64,000 nucleotides of DNA. Source: Bifidobacterium samirii. Its GTDB lineage: Bacteria; Actinomycetota; Actinomycetes; Actinomycetales; Bifidobacteriaceae. Below the pieces are notes generated by a model that ran no database searches, was not told where the DNA came from, and saw only the letters and a program-made list of their open reading frames with translations. The position numbers and the translations under genes were made by a program. The stretch is from the NCBI RefSeq assembly GCF_003952945.1, contig NZ_QXGK01000008.1, forward strand, positions 32,789 through 96,788. The letters are read 5' to 3'. This document shows, in pieces, positions 54,508-63,163 of the stretch (position 1 is its first letter; the number at the start of each line of letters is the position of its first letter).

Positions 54508-57500
54508 ATGGCCGGACTGAACGAGAACATCATGATCCGCCTCATGGCGGACACCACCAACTACACGACCAAGATGCGGGCCGCATCCGCACAGGCCACC
54601 AAACTCAGCACGGCCCTCGAAACCCCCATGAGCACCGGAGAACGCGTCGGCGCCACCCTCACCAAGGTCGGCATGGCCGCCGGCGCCCTCTCCACCGCCA
54701 TCGGCGTCGCCGCCGTCGCCACCTTCGCCGAATTCGACGCCGCCATGAGCACCGTCCAAGCCAACACCGGCGCCAGCGCCGACGAAATGGACAGCCTCCG
54801 CCAGGCGGCCATCGACGCCGGCGCCAACACCGTCTACAGCGCGAGCGAAGCCGCCGACGCCATCAACGAACTCGGCAAAGCAGGCATGAGCACCACCGAC
54901 ATCCTCTCCGGCGGCCTCACCGGGGCCCTCGACCTCGCCGCCTCGGACGGCATGCAGGTCTCCGAAGCCGCCGAACTCATGAGCTCGGCCATGGCCCAGT
55001 TCAACCTCACCGGAAGCGACGCCGGAAAAGTCGCCGACGCACTCGCCGCCGGCGCCGGCAAAGCCCAAGGCAGCGCCCGCGACCTCGGCTACGCACTCCA
55101 ACAATCCGGCATGGTCGCCAACAGCTTCGGCATCGGCATGCAGGAAACCGTCGGAACCCTCACCGCCTTCGCCAACGCCGGCATGATCGGCTCCGACGCC
55201 GGCACCAGCCTCAAAACCATGCTCATCGCCCTCGCCAACCCCAGCACCAAAGCCTCCGGACTCATGGAAGAACTCGGCATCCACGCATCCAACGCCCAAG
55301 GAGACTTCGTCGGCCTCGCCGACCTCGCCGGCCAACTCCAAACCCAAATGGGAGGACTCACCCAGGAACAACGCAACCAGGCGCTCGCCACGATCTTCGG
55401 ATCCGACGCGATCCGCGCCGCCAACGTGCTGTACAAGGAAGGCGCCGACGGCATCGACGAATGGACCAAGGCCGTCGACGAAAGCGGATACGCCGCAGCC
55501 CAGGCGGCCGCCAAGAACGACAACCTCAAGGGCGACATCGAGAACCTGACCGGATCCGTCGAATCGATGCTCATCACCATCGGCAGCGGCGCCAACGGCC
55601 CGCTGCGCTCCATCGTCCAGACCGTGGACAAGGCCGTCGACGCGTTCAGCTCCCTGCCGGCCCCCGTCCAACAGTCCGCCATCGGACTCGGCATGCTCGC
55701 CGGCGCCCTCACCCTCGCCCACAAGCAGTTCGGACCCATGTCCGAAAGCTCCAGCAAGGTCGCCAAAGGCATGTCCGCCCTCCTCGACCCGATGCAGTAC
55801 CTCCAACGCGCCGCCCCCGGCGTCACCACCGGCGTCCAAAGCATCGCCAGCGCGTTCAAGGGCTCCGGCGCGCAGATCGAACTGTTCGGCACCAGCATGT
55901 CCCGCACCACCGCCATCGGCGAAGGCTTCAAAAGCATCGGCAGCGGCCTCCTGTCCATGCTCGGCGGCCCCTGGGGCATCACCATCGGCCTCGCCGGCGC
56001 GGCACTCATGACCTTCGCCAGCAAGGCACAACAGGCACAGCAACGAGCCGACAGCCTCAAAACAGCACTCGAAACCACCGGAAACGCCACCGACCAAATC
56101 ATCGACAACCTCAGAAATGCCCCAATCGACGGCTCCGTAATCATCCCCGACTTCATCGAACAGGCCATCTACGGATACAAAACACTCGGCGAACTCCTCG
56201 ACGACGTCGGCATCAAAATGTCCGACATGGCGCTCGCCGCGCAGGGCAACTCCGATGCCATGAGCCGGGTTACCGCCGTCACGGACGACATGGTCGCCAA
56301 AGGTGGCAATCAGGCCGAACTCGCAGGCATCATCATCAGTTATCTGAAGGAGGAGAAGGCCAATTACGAGGAGGTCTCGGAGGAGGCACAGAAGAAGGCG
56401 GAGGCGCTCGACGAGGTCGCCCATGCCACCGGCGAGGCCGGCGACGCCACCGAAGCCTACGCCACGGCTGCTGAGGAGGCGGCGACCGCCGACGATATCC
56501 TGGCCGACAGTTTCGGGGCGACCACGGACGGCATCAGCGACCAGGCCGCGGCCCTGGGCGAGGTCATCGACGCGATGAACACCTACTACGGGTTCTCGCT
56601 CAACGAGTCCGACGCGCTCATCTCCATGCACGACGCGTTCGACAAGGCGACCGAATCCATCCAGAAGAACGGTGCGACGCTGGACATCAACAGCGAGAAG
56701 GGACGCGCGAACCAAAGCGCGCTCAACGACATCGCCAAGACCGCCATGAAGGCCGCCCAGGCGCAGGCCGAGAACGGCGCGAGCATGGACGACATCAACT
56801 CCACCCTCGACCTGTCGCGCGAGAAGTACATCGCCGCGGCGCAGGCCATGGGCATGACCCCGGAAGCGGCCTCCGAGGCCGCCACTGCCGCGGGCCTGAC
56901 CAAGGAGAAATTCGACCAGCTCGCGACCAGCGTCGAGAGCGTCACCGGCGACCATAGCATCAACCTCAACGTCGACACCGGTCTCGCCGAAGGCCAGCTG
57001 CAGTCGCTCGGCGTCACCGTCGAGACGCTGCCGGACGGGACCATCCGCATCGGAGGCGACAACACCGACGCGGTCGCGGCCATCGCCGAAGTCAACGGCC
57101 TGCCCGTCGACGAGAAGAGCGGCACCGTCACCCTGGACTCGTCCCAGTACGACATCGCCCTCGCCATCGCGAACGGAGCGACCATCGACGAGAAGACCGG
57201 ATACCTGAAAGGCGACGGATCCGAGATGCTCACGGCCATCGCCGAGGTCAACGGGTGGACGATCGATGAGAAGACGGGAGTCATCAGCGGCGACGACGGG
57301 CCGTTCAAGGCCACGACGAAAGCCGTCGAAAACCGCAAGATCGCCGGCAAGACCGTGAAGGTCGACGCCGACGCCTCCGGATTCTGGGGCACCGTCAACA
57401 ACATCCTCGGCCGTGTCTTCAAGGTCAACGTGGGCGCCGACGGCAAGGCCAGCGGCGGCATCATCGGATACGCGGCCGGCGGGCTCATGGGACGCGACGG

Positions 57501-57870
57501 CATCCCCCGATACGCGTCCGGAGGACTGAGCGGACTCCTGGGCGGCATCGGTTCCAAGATCTCCGACTCGAACCTCATCTGGGCCTCGCGTGGCGAGTAC
57601 ATGATGAAGGCGCGGGCCGTCGACCACTACGGCGTCGGATTCATGGACTCGGTGAACTCGATGCGCTACCGGCCAGACGAGGGTGTGCAATACATGCCGG
57701 CACCGGTCCTTACCGCATCGGCCGACACGGCGGTCATCCAATCCAACGAGGCCGTCGTCGCCGAACTGCGCGCCTTCCGCGCCGAAATCGGCCCCATCAT
57801 CGCCGCATACGCGCCCACCATCGGCAAACGCGACTTCCAACGACTCACCAAGGAGGTCCTCCGGCAGTGA
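54508..57870 (+). CDS. Tape measure protein
   Basis: A 1,120-residue protein that sets tail length. N-terminal PhageMin_Tail-type core: VGATLTKVGMAAGALSTAIG, FDAAMSTVQANTGASADEM, AAIDAGANTVYSASEAADAI and GMQETVGTLTAFANAGMIGS, TP901-like. The middle is helical coiled coil with a hydrophobic stretch (WGITIGLAGAALMTFASKA); the C-terminal third has repeated segments of the type GATIDEKTGYL and GWTIDEKTGVI. ATG 54508 follows GAGAGGAA. Codon usage changes near 56230. Confidence 0.93.
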   Translation: MAGLNENIMIRLMADTTNYTTKMRAASAQATKLSTALETPMSTGERVGATLTKVGMAAGALSTAIGVAAVATFAEFDAAMSTVQANTGASADEMDSLRQAAIDAGANTVYSASEAADAINELGKAGMSTTDILSGGLTGALDLAASDGMQVSEAAELMSSAMAQFNLTGSDAGKVADALAAGAGKAQGSARDLGYALQQSGMVANSFGIGMQETVGTLTAFANAGMIGSDAGTSLKTMLIALANPSTKASGLMEELGIHASNAQGDFVGLADLAGQLQTQMGGLTQEQRNQALATIFGSDAIRAANVLYKEGADGIDEWTKAVDESGYAAAQAAAKNDNLKGDIENLTGSVESMLITIGSGANGPLRSIVQTVDKAVDAFSSLPAPVQQSAIGLGMLAGALTLAHKQFGPMSESSSKVAKGMSALLDPMQYLQRAAPGVTTGVQSIASAFKGSGAQIELFGTSMSRTTAIGEGFKSIGSGLLSMLGGPWGITIGLAGAALMTFASKAQQAQQRADSLKTALETTGNATDQIIDNLRNAPIDGSVIIPDFIEQAIYGYKTLGELLDDVGIKMSDMALAAQGNSDAMSRVTAVTDDMVAKGGNQAELAGIIISYLKEEKANYEEVSEEAQKKAEALDEVAHATGEAGDATEAYATAAEEAATADDILADSFGATTDGISDQAAALGEVIDAMNTYYGFSLNESDALISMHDAFDKATESIQKNGATLDINSEKGRANQSALNDIAKTAMKAAQAQAENGASMDDINSTLDLSREKYIAAAQAMGMTPEAASEAATAAGLTKEKFDQLATSVESVTGDHSINLNVDTGLAEGQLQSLGVTVETLPDGTIRIGGDNTDAVAAIAEVNGLPVDEKSGTVTLDSSQYDIALAIANGATIDEKTGYLKGDGSEMLTAIAEVNGWTIDEKTGVISGDDGPFKATTKAVENRKIAGKTVKVDADASGFWGTVNNILGRVFKVNVGADGKASGGIIGYAAGGLMGRDGIPRYASGGLSGLLGGIGSKISDSNLIWASRGEYMMKARAVDHYGVGFMDSVNSMRYRPDEGVQYMPAPVLTASADTAVIQSNEAVVAELRAFRAEIGPIIAAYAPTIGKRDFQRLTKEVLRQ

Positions 57871-58697
57871 AAACCTTCATCTACGCCAGCCCGTCCGGGG
57901 CTGTCCTCGACCTGAACGACCCGGACGGGCTGCTCGTCGGACAGATCACGGAACTGCGCACCCGCATCTGGGACACGACCCTCTCCTACCGGAGCCTGAA
58001 CGCCACGCGCCCCGCCCGCACTGCGAAGATCACCGCCATCAGCCGGTCAAAAACCGCGCTGGACACGGCCGACAGAATCTTCGACGCGGACCTGCGCGCC
58101 TACCTCGAGGACCAGGCTCCGCCCGCCCTGCTCGACGTGGACGGATGGCGGCAGAACGCGCTCGTCATGCAGACGGAGCCCGACTACGTCAGCCCGCAGC
58201 TGACCCGTGTCGAACTCACCGTCGCGCTGCTCGACGGCGTCTGGCACAAGCCCGCCACCAGCAGCTGGTACCGGAACACGGCACGATACTCGGACGGCAA
58301 GGGCTACCCATACGGCTACGAGTACGACTACATGCCGACACGCGCTGTCGGAACGTTGACCAACGCGTCCGCACTGCCGTCCCGCGCCAAGATCACCGTC
58401 TACGGGCCCGCGGCCACGCCGACCATCACCATCGGGGACAACAAGATCGTCGCCGACGTGACCGTGCCCTCGGGCGGATACCTCGTCATCGACGGCACCG
58501 GCACGCCCCGCACGGCCACGCTCGTCGCCGCCAACGGCGACCGGCAAAACGCCTTCGCCAAACTCCACCGCGACCAGACCGCCGGCGAATACGCGTTCGC
58601 CGCCATCCCGCCCGGCGACAGCCTCGTGAGCTGGGACGAAAGCTTCGGCTTCGACCTCGAATGGTGGGAGGAAAGGACCGGACTGCCATGGACCTGA
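57867..58697 (+). CDS. Distal tail protein (Dit-like)
   Basis: A 276-residue protein whose ATG 57867 overlaps the tape-measure stop. N-terminal siphovirus-tail domain (TFIYASPSGAVLDLNDPDGL, SRSKTALDTADRIFDADLR) and C-terminal beta-rich domain (ITVYGPAATPTITIGDNKIV, VPSGGYLVIDGTG) fit the Sipho_tail/Dit family: a ring connecting tube and tip and a hub for fibres. Confidence 0.85.
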   Translation: MKTFIYASPSGAVLDLNDPDGLLVGQITELRTRIWDTTLSYRSLNATRPARTAKITAISRSKTALDTADRIFDADLRAYLEDQAPPALLDVDGWRQNALVMQTEPDYVSPQLTRVELTVALLDGVWHKPATSSWYRNTARYSDGKGYPYGYEYDYMPTRAVGTLTNASALPSRAKITVYGPAATPTITIGDNKIVADVTVPSGGYLVIDGTGTPRTATLVAANGDRQNAFAKLHRDQTAGEYAFAAIPPGDSLVSWDESFGFDLEWWEERTGLPWT

Positions 58698-59671
58698 TCT
58701 GGACCGACCCGTCCGGCGTCCCGCAGGGCGAGCTCTCCGGCGTGACCATGGACATGCAGTACGGCGACGAAGGCAACGACTTTGAGCTCACGCACGCCAC
58801 CACCGGCGCCGCTCTCACGGACGGATGCCTCGTCGGCGTGGAGGACACCGAAATCGGCGGACGCGTGGACGGCCTGCGCGTGGACGTCAGCGACGGTCAC
58901 ACGCAGACCACCATCACCGGGCGCACATGGCACGGCATCCTCGCCGCCAAAATCGTCCAACCCGACGCGGGCGCCGATCGGCTCACCGTGTCCGGCGACG
59001 CGAACACCATCATCCGCACCATCATCGGCCGTGTCGGCCTCGCCGGGACTTTCACCACACCCACCACGGCCAGCGGCATCACCATCAAATCGCACGCATT
59101 CCGCCGCTACATCAGCGTCTGGGACGGGCTGCGCATGATGCTCTCCGCAGTCGGGGCGCGCCTTGACCTGCGCTACCGGGACGGCCGATGCTCCATCCGA
59201 GCCGTCACCGCAGCCACCTACGGGGGCGCGGACGGCGACCGGCGAGTCGACTTCACCGCCACCCGCGCGTGGACGCAGGTCAACCACATCATCGGCCTCG
59301 GCAAGGGCGAACTGCGCAACCGCGCCGTCTCGCACTGGTACGCCGACGCGAACGGCGCCATCAGCCAGAAACAGACCCTCACCGGCGCGCGCGAGATCAC
59401 CCAGACGTACGAGCTCACCACGGTCGAGGGGCAGGAGCTGTCCGACCAGACCCGCGACAAACTCAAGGAGCTCTGGACACAGGGACAGGTCGAACTCACC
59501 ATCCCCGACGACATCGGACTGCACATCGACGACCACGTCCGCGCCTACGACCCCGTCTCCGGCGTCGACGTGGACAGTCCCATCGTGCGCATCACCGTCA
59601 AGATCGCCAACGGCACACCCGCCATCGCCTACGAGGCCGGCGCATACGACTGGCCCGACGACCAGGCCTGA
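58688..59671 (+). CDS. Tail tip protein (Tal/Gp37-like)
   Basis: A 327-residue beta-rich baseplate protein: MDLIWTDPSGVPQGELSGVT, DVSDGHTQTTITGRTWHGIL, and LWTQGQVELTIPDDIGLHID followed by VRAYDPVSGVDV. It matches the ReqiPepy6 Gp37-like or Tal N-terminal pattern without a lytic C-terminal domain. Overlaps the Dit gene by 10 bp in another frame. Confidence 0.82.
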   Translation: MDLIWTDPSGVPQGELSGVTMDMQYGDEGNDFELTHATTGAALTDGCLVGVEDTEIGGRVDGLRVDVSDGHTQTTITGRTWHGILAAKIVQPDAGADRLTVSGDANTIIRTIIGRVGLAGTFTTPTTASGITIKSHAFRRYISVWDGLRMMLSAVGARLDLRYRDGRCSIRAVTAATYGGADGDRRVDFTATRAWTQVNHIIGLGKGELRNRAVSHWYADANGAISQKQTLTGAREITQTYELTTVEGQELSDQTRDKLKELWTQGQVELTIPDDIGLHIDDHVRAYDPVSGVDVDSPIVRITVKIANGTPAIAYEAGAYDWPDDQA

Positions 59672-59686
59672 AAGAAAGGACTCATC

Positions 59687-59923
59687 ATGCCGAAATACGA
59701 AGGTATCACCCAATACGAGTGCGACCGGACCGGCTGCCCCGTCAAGGAATACGTGTCACCCAACGAGACCCTCTCGGCCGACTGGCACGACATGACCCGC
59801 ATCGACCGCGCAGGCAACGAGAAGAAATTCCTCCTGTGCGGCACCGACTACCGCGACTACCAGACGCTCGCCGAGAACCAGGACAAGGACTTCGACGCCT
59901 GGATGCAGCAGGGAGGCAAGTGA
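59687..59923 (+). CDS. Small tail-associated protein
   Basis: A 78-residue protein with Cys in YECDRTGC and LLCGTDY (possible zinc site) and acidic helices at the end. ATG 59687 follows AAGAAAGGA. Its last base overlaps the receptor-binding-protein start region. Such small genes occur before fibre genes; the role is unknown. Confidence 0.65.
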   Translation: MPKYEGITQYECDRTGCPVKEYVSPNETLSADWHDMTRIDRAGNEKKFLLCGTDYRDYQTLAENQDKDFDAWMQQGGK

Positions 59924-60744
59924 TGTCCATCATCCTCGTCACCGGATCCAAGGGCGGCGGACAACCCCACGTGACCAGCGCCATGGACGGCATCATGCAC
60001 GCCGGCACGCTCGGCACCGGCGGATATCTGCTCAAGACCCGCAAATGGGCCAGCAAGCCCGTCGCCAAGGACTCCAACCACATCACCATCCCCGCATGGG
60101 ACCTCATCCTCGAAGGCCGGCAGATGATGATCGACTCCGCGACCGACGTGACCATCCAATCCGGCAGCCAGGGCATGAAGCGCGCCGACCTCATCGTTGC
60201 CCGCTACGCGTTGGATCCGACCACCGGCGTGGAGACCAGCTCCCTCGTCGCGCTGAAGGGCACCGCCACCAGCGGCACCCCCAAGGACCCGGCATACAAT
60301 ACGGGCAGCATCATCGGCGGCGCCATCGTCTCCGACCTGCCACTGTGCCGGGTCAACCTCGACGGCATCAACATCACCGGCATCGACACCCTCGTCAACG
60401 TCCTCGCTCCTCTGAGCGAAGTGTGGGATTCCCTAACCCTCTCTGATTGGAAGACCGTCTCGTCCGCGCCCTCGTACTCTCTTGACGTGCGTCGCATGGG
60501 ACATCTGGTCATGATGCGAGTGAGCAGCACCTACGCGTCAGGCGCATCATGGGGCACCGGGCCGCTGGGTACCCTGCCGGAGGAGTTCCGGCCGGACCGG
60601 GAGCTTGAGTTCCCGTGGTCCGGCCGTGACAATGGCTCCTGCCGGCGTGTGCTCGTCCAGAAGACCGGCGCCGTCACCTACCAGAATTTGGGCGGCTCAC
60701 AGAATGACGGTGGGTGGGCGGTCAACGGCATGTGGTTCGTCTGA
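59923..60744 (+). CDS. Receptor-binding protein (tail fibre), expressed phase-variable form
   Basis: A 273-residue tail-tip protein in its current arrangement. Residues 1-168 are constant (GSKGGGQPHVTSAMDGIMHA, LPLCRVNLDGINITGIDTLV). DSLT (169-172) is encoded by the left crossover repeat. Residues 173-273 form an exchangeable C-terminal domain (ASWGTGPLGTLPEEFRP, QNLGGSQNDGGWAVNGMWFV) that should bind the host surface. ATG 59923 follows GGGAGG. Inversion of 60425-61034 would replace the C-terminal part with the silent cassette. Confidence 0.88.
   Translation: MSIILVTGSKGGGQPHVTSAMDGIMHAGTLGTGGYLLKTRKWASKPVAKDSNHITIPAWDLILEGRQMMIDSATDVTIQSGSQGMKRADLIVARYALDPTTGVETSSLVALKGTATSGTPKDPAYNTGSIIGGAIVSDLPLCRVNLDGINITGIDTLVNVLAPLSEVWDSLTLSDWKTVSSAPSYSLDVRRMGHLVMMRVSSTYASGASWGTGPLGTLPEEFRPDRELEFPWSGRDNGSCRRVLVQKTGAVTYQNLGGSQNDGGWAVNGMWFV
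60425..60439 (+). repeat. Left crossover repeat of the invertible segment
   Basis: GGGATTCCCTAACCC, inverted exactly at 61020-61034. It lies inside the receptor-binding-protein gene and encodes W-DSLT in frame. The match ends abruptly on both sides, so the recombination core is at most 15 bp. Confidence 0.92.
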
Positions 60745-60747
60745 CGG

Positions 60748-61034
60748 TCATTGCCACACGGCCACCCACGAGACCCGGACTGGGTTCTTCGGGACCCACT
60801 GGCCCGTGATCAGGTTACGGATCCTGATCTGCGCGTGGTTGGCTGCGGCCTCCCATACGACCGCGTCGACGTTCTGGGCCTTGTTCTCGTTCCACGGTCC
60901 GATGCCGGCCAGCATCATGGTCGGCGCTTTACCGGTCGGCGAGTCGTATCCGATCAGGAGCACGCCGTTCTCGTTGGTGCTGCCGACATGGAACCCCACG
61001 CGGATCTGTGTGGGCAGGTGGGTTAGGGAATCCC
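60748..61034 (-). CDS. Silent alternative C-terminal cassette of the receptor-binding protein
   Basis: A start-less open frame on the minus strand. From the right repeat it reads DSLTHLPTQIRVGFHVGS, then NENGVLLIGYDSPTG, PWNENKAQNVDAVVWEAAAN and ends PKNPVRVSWVAVWQ. After inversion it would give a 262-residue receptor-binding protein (168 constant plus 94). It shares no obvious similarity with the expressed cassette apart from the crossover residues, so the two should bind different receptors. Confidence 0.88.
61020..61034 (-). repeat. Right crossover repeat of the invertible segment
   Basis: GGGTTAGGGAATCCC on the + strand; exact inverse of 60425-60439. The recombinase stop codon (61035-61037) follows directly. 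Confidence 0.92.
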
Positions 61035-61904
61035 TCAGCCGATCAGTGCCCTCTCGAACAGTCGCTGCGCGTCGCGCAGTGCCGTGATGTCGGGGCGCAG
61101 ATAGTACTGGGCGGTGGTCTTGATGTCCGAGTGTCCGAGCATACGCGACACGACGGCGATGTCGGCCCCGGCCGTCAACGCGTTCGTCGCCCACGAATGC
61201 CGCAGGTTCCGCGCGGGAACGTGCGGCAGGCCATGTCGGCGGCACCACGATGCGTAGGCGTGTGCCGCCTGCGGTGGCGTGAGCGTCCCGATGAGCCGGC
61301 CTCCCTCACGTGGTCGGAGCTCACGCAGCCGGTTGACCGCGAACCGCGGCAGCGGGAGCGTGCGACGGCTCAATTCGGTCTTCGGCTCGACCACGCTCTC
61401 GTGCCCGGACACCCATTGAAGACCTCGCTCGATATGGATGACGCCACGCCGCAGGTCGACGTCACGCCATTCGAGCCCGTACCCCTCCTCAGTGCGCAGC
61501 CCGCAGGAGATTGCGCAAATCAGCCAGGATTCCAGCTCGTGCCCGTAGAATCCGCGCAGCAGGTCGCGTGTCTGCCGGACAGTCAGCAGTCGCGGCTCGT
61601 ACCTGTGGCGCTGGGGCAGGGCGACCTCGCGGCGGGTGATGTCATGGTCGAGCAGGCCCCAGCGGATGGCGCGCCGCAGCATCGCGCGCAGGAGCGACCA
61701 TGCCTTGCGGGCCGCTCCCGGCCGGTCGAAACCGGCCAGCCATCCGTCGACCAGCGCGACGCTGATCGCGTCCAGGTCCATCGCGCCGAACGCGGGCTCC
61801 ACGTGGAGCCGCCATGCGCTCTCGTAGCCGACCACGGTGCTCTCACGCAGCGCCTCGTCGCAATAGGGGCGGAAACGGTCCGCCCAGAAATCCTCCAACA
61901 GCAT
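61035..61904 (-). CDS. rin: Tyrosine recombinase, tail-fibre DNA invertase (Rin-like)
   Basis: A 289-residue tyrosine recombinase placed between tail genes and oriented against them. N-terminal core-binding domain (residues 1-95), catalytic domain with Arg in CGLRTEEGYGL (about 137), Lys in EPKTELSRRT (about 175), ARNLRHSWATN (about 230), LGHSDIKTTAQYY with His and the nucleophilic Tyr (about 255-264). The first His of the usual HxLRH box is Arg. There is no arm-binding N-terminal domain, as expected for an inversion enzyme. ATG 61904 has AGGAGG 8 nt upstream. Confidence 0.9.
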   Translation of the reverse strand: MLLEDFWADRFRPYCDEALRESTVVGYESAWRLHVEPAFGAMDLDAISVALVDGWLAGFDRPGAARKAWSLLRAMLRRAIRWGLLDHDITRREVALPQRHRYEPRLLTVRQTRDLLRGFYGHELESWLICAISCGLRTEEGYGLEWRDVDLRRGVIHIERGLQWVSGHESVVEPKTELSRRTLPLPRFAVNRLRELRPREGGRLIGTLTPPQAAHAYASWCRRHGLPHVPARNLRHSWATNALTAGADIAVVSRMLGHSDIKTTAQYYLRPDITALRDAQRLFERALIG

Positions 61905-61922
61905 CAATCAGTCCTCCTGAAT

Positions 61923-61965
61923 CCCACACGCCCGCACGGCCGGTCCGTGCGGATCCGCGTGTGGG
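61923..61965. promoter_or_regulatory. Long hairpin between recombinase and fibre genes
   Basis: CCCACACGC-CCGCACGG (61923-61939) pairs with CCGTGCGG (61945-61952) and GCGTGTGGG (61957-61965), a 17-bp stem with a 4-nt bulge and 5-nt loop, lying between divergent starts (61904 and 61994). It may end antisense late transcripts or fold in the recombinase leader. Confidence 0.6.
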
Positions 61966-61993
61966 TTTCCATCGAAACAGACCAGAGGTAATC

Positions 61994-63163
61994 ATGACTC
62001 TCGTGCATTTCAATCTGACGGATCCGCAGGGCGTACCCCTGTCTGGCGCGGTCGCGTGCGTGCCGACCCGTCGCGTGACGGTCGGCTCGGCCGTCCGTCT
62101 GCCGATCCCGGTGACCATCCAGCTGACGGATGGCGAGGCGACGGTGGACCTGCTGCCGTCAGACACGCAGTGGGTGTGGCGTGTGAGCGAGCTGGTGTCC
62201 AAGGGCATGGTGCGTTACGTGGCCTTGCCTGACGAGACCATGGTGGAGTACGCGTCGCTTGAGGATATCGACCCGGCGACGCTCGACGTGGACAGCGCGA
62301 CACTCGCCGCGTGGGAGCAGACCACACGGCAGGCCCAAGCAGCCCTCGACGGCATCCGCGGCGTGGGCGAGAGCGTCGAGCGCGCGGAGAGCGCGGCGTC
62401 CGGCGCGGAGCAGGCGCTGGAGACGGCGAAGAGCTTCGACCTGACCGTCGGCACTGTGCGCGTCACCGACAGCGTGGACGAGGCCGGCGCGAGCCTTCAC
62501 GGCGACTGGCCGGCCAAGACGCTCGACATGGTGATTCCCCGCGGACCCAAGGGAGAGCAGGGAGAGTCTGGCGAGCGTGGCGTGGAGGGACCGCAGGGGC
62601 CGCGCGGCGAGGCCGGTGCGCCCTTCGGCATCGCCAAGGTCTACGGCTCGATGGACGCCATGAAGGCCGACCATGACAACCCCGATATCCCGCTCGGCTC
62701 GTTCGTCTGCATCACCACCGACTCGATCGAGGACACGGAGAACGCGACGCTCTGGGTCAAGTCGAGCACGGAGTGGACCTTCATCACGGACATGTCGGGC
62801 GCGACCGGTCTGCAAGGCCCTCAGGGACCGCAGGGCATCCAAGGCCCAGATGGCGATAAGGGCGACCCCGGTCGTCAGGGAGATCAGGGCGACCCGGGTC
62901 TGGCCGCGACCATCCACGTCGGCACCGTCACCACGCTGGCTCCCGGAGAATCGGCCACGGTCACGAACAGCGGTAACGCGTCCGATGCTGTGCTCAACTT
63001 CGCCATCCCGAAGGGTGAGAAAGGTGATCAGGGCGACCCGGGTCAAAATGGAAAGGACGGCATCCAGCTCCACTACTCCGACACCCTCGAAGAGGGCATC
63101 GCATGGAGTAAGGAACACCCCGATGACTTCGTCGCCGTACTGGAGGAGGTGAGTACGTCGTGA
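61994..63163 (+). CDS. Collagen-like tail fibre protein
   Basis: A 389-residue fibre. The N-terminal domain (residues 1-100, FNLTDPQGVPLSGAVACVP, TQWVWRVSELVSKGM) is an attachment domain found in actinophage tail proteins; a helical stalk follows (QAALDGIRGVGESVERAESAA), then three collagen-like Gly-X-Y runs: GPKGEQGESGERGVEG, GLQGPQGPQGIQGPDG and GEKGDQGDPGQNG, with globular parts between. Trimeric stalk function is expected. ATG 61994 lies after GAGGTAATC, a moderate ribosome-binding site. Confidence 0.88.
   Translation: MTLVHFNLTDPQGVPLSGAVACVPTRRVTVGSAVRLPIPVTIQLTDGEATVDLLPSDTQWVWRVSELVSKGMVRYVALPDETMVEYASLEDIDPATLDVDSATLAAWEQTTRQAQAALDGIRGVGESVERAESAASGAEQALETAKSFDLTVGTVRVTDSVDEAGASLHGDWPAKTLDMVIPRGPKGEQGESGERGVEGPQGPRGEAGAPFGIAKVYGSMDAMKADHDNPDIPLGSFVCITTDSIEDTENATLWVKSSTEWTFITDMSGATGLQGPQGPQGIQGPDGDKGDPGRQGDQGDPGLAATIHVGTVTTLAPGESATVTNSGNASDAVLNFAIPKGEKGDQGDPGQNGKDGIQLHYSDTLEEGIAWSKEHPDDFVAVLEEVSTS

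Larger units (their letters stand above)
60425..61034. other. Invertible tail-fibre segment (Rin-like switch)
   Basis: A 610-bp segment bounded by perfect 15-bp inverted repeats holds two convergent 3' gene ends whose stop codons are only 3 bp apart (60744 and 60748). Flipping puts either end in frame behind the constant N terminus. The right repeat ends one base before the stop codon of a tyrosine recombinase gene. Confidence 0.9.

Noticed and set aside
54472-57840. 1,122-codon frame antisense to the tape measure gene
   Set aside because: Gly/Val-rich repetitive translation caused by GC-rich third positions; no start context.
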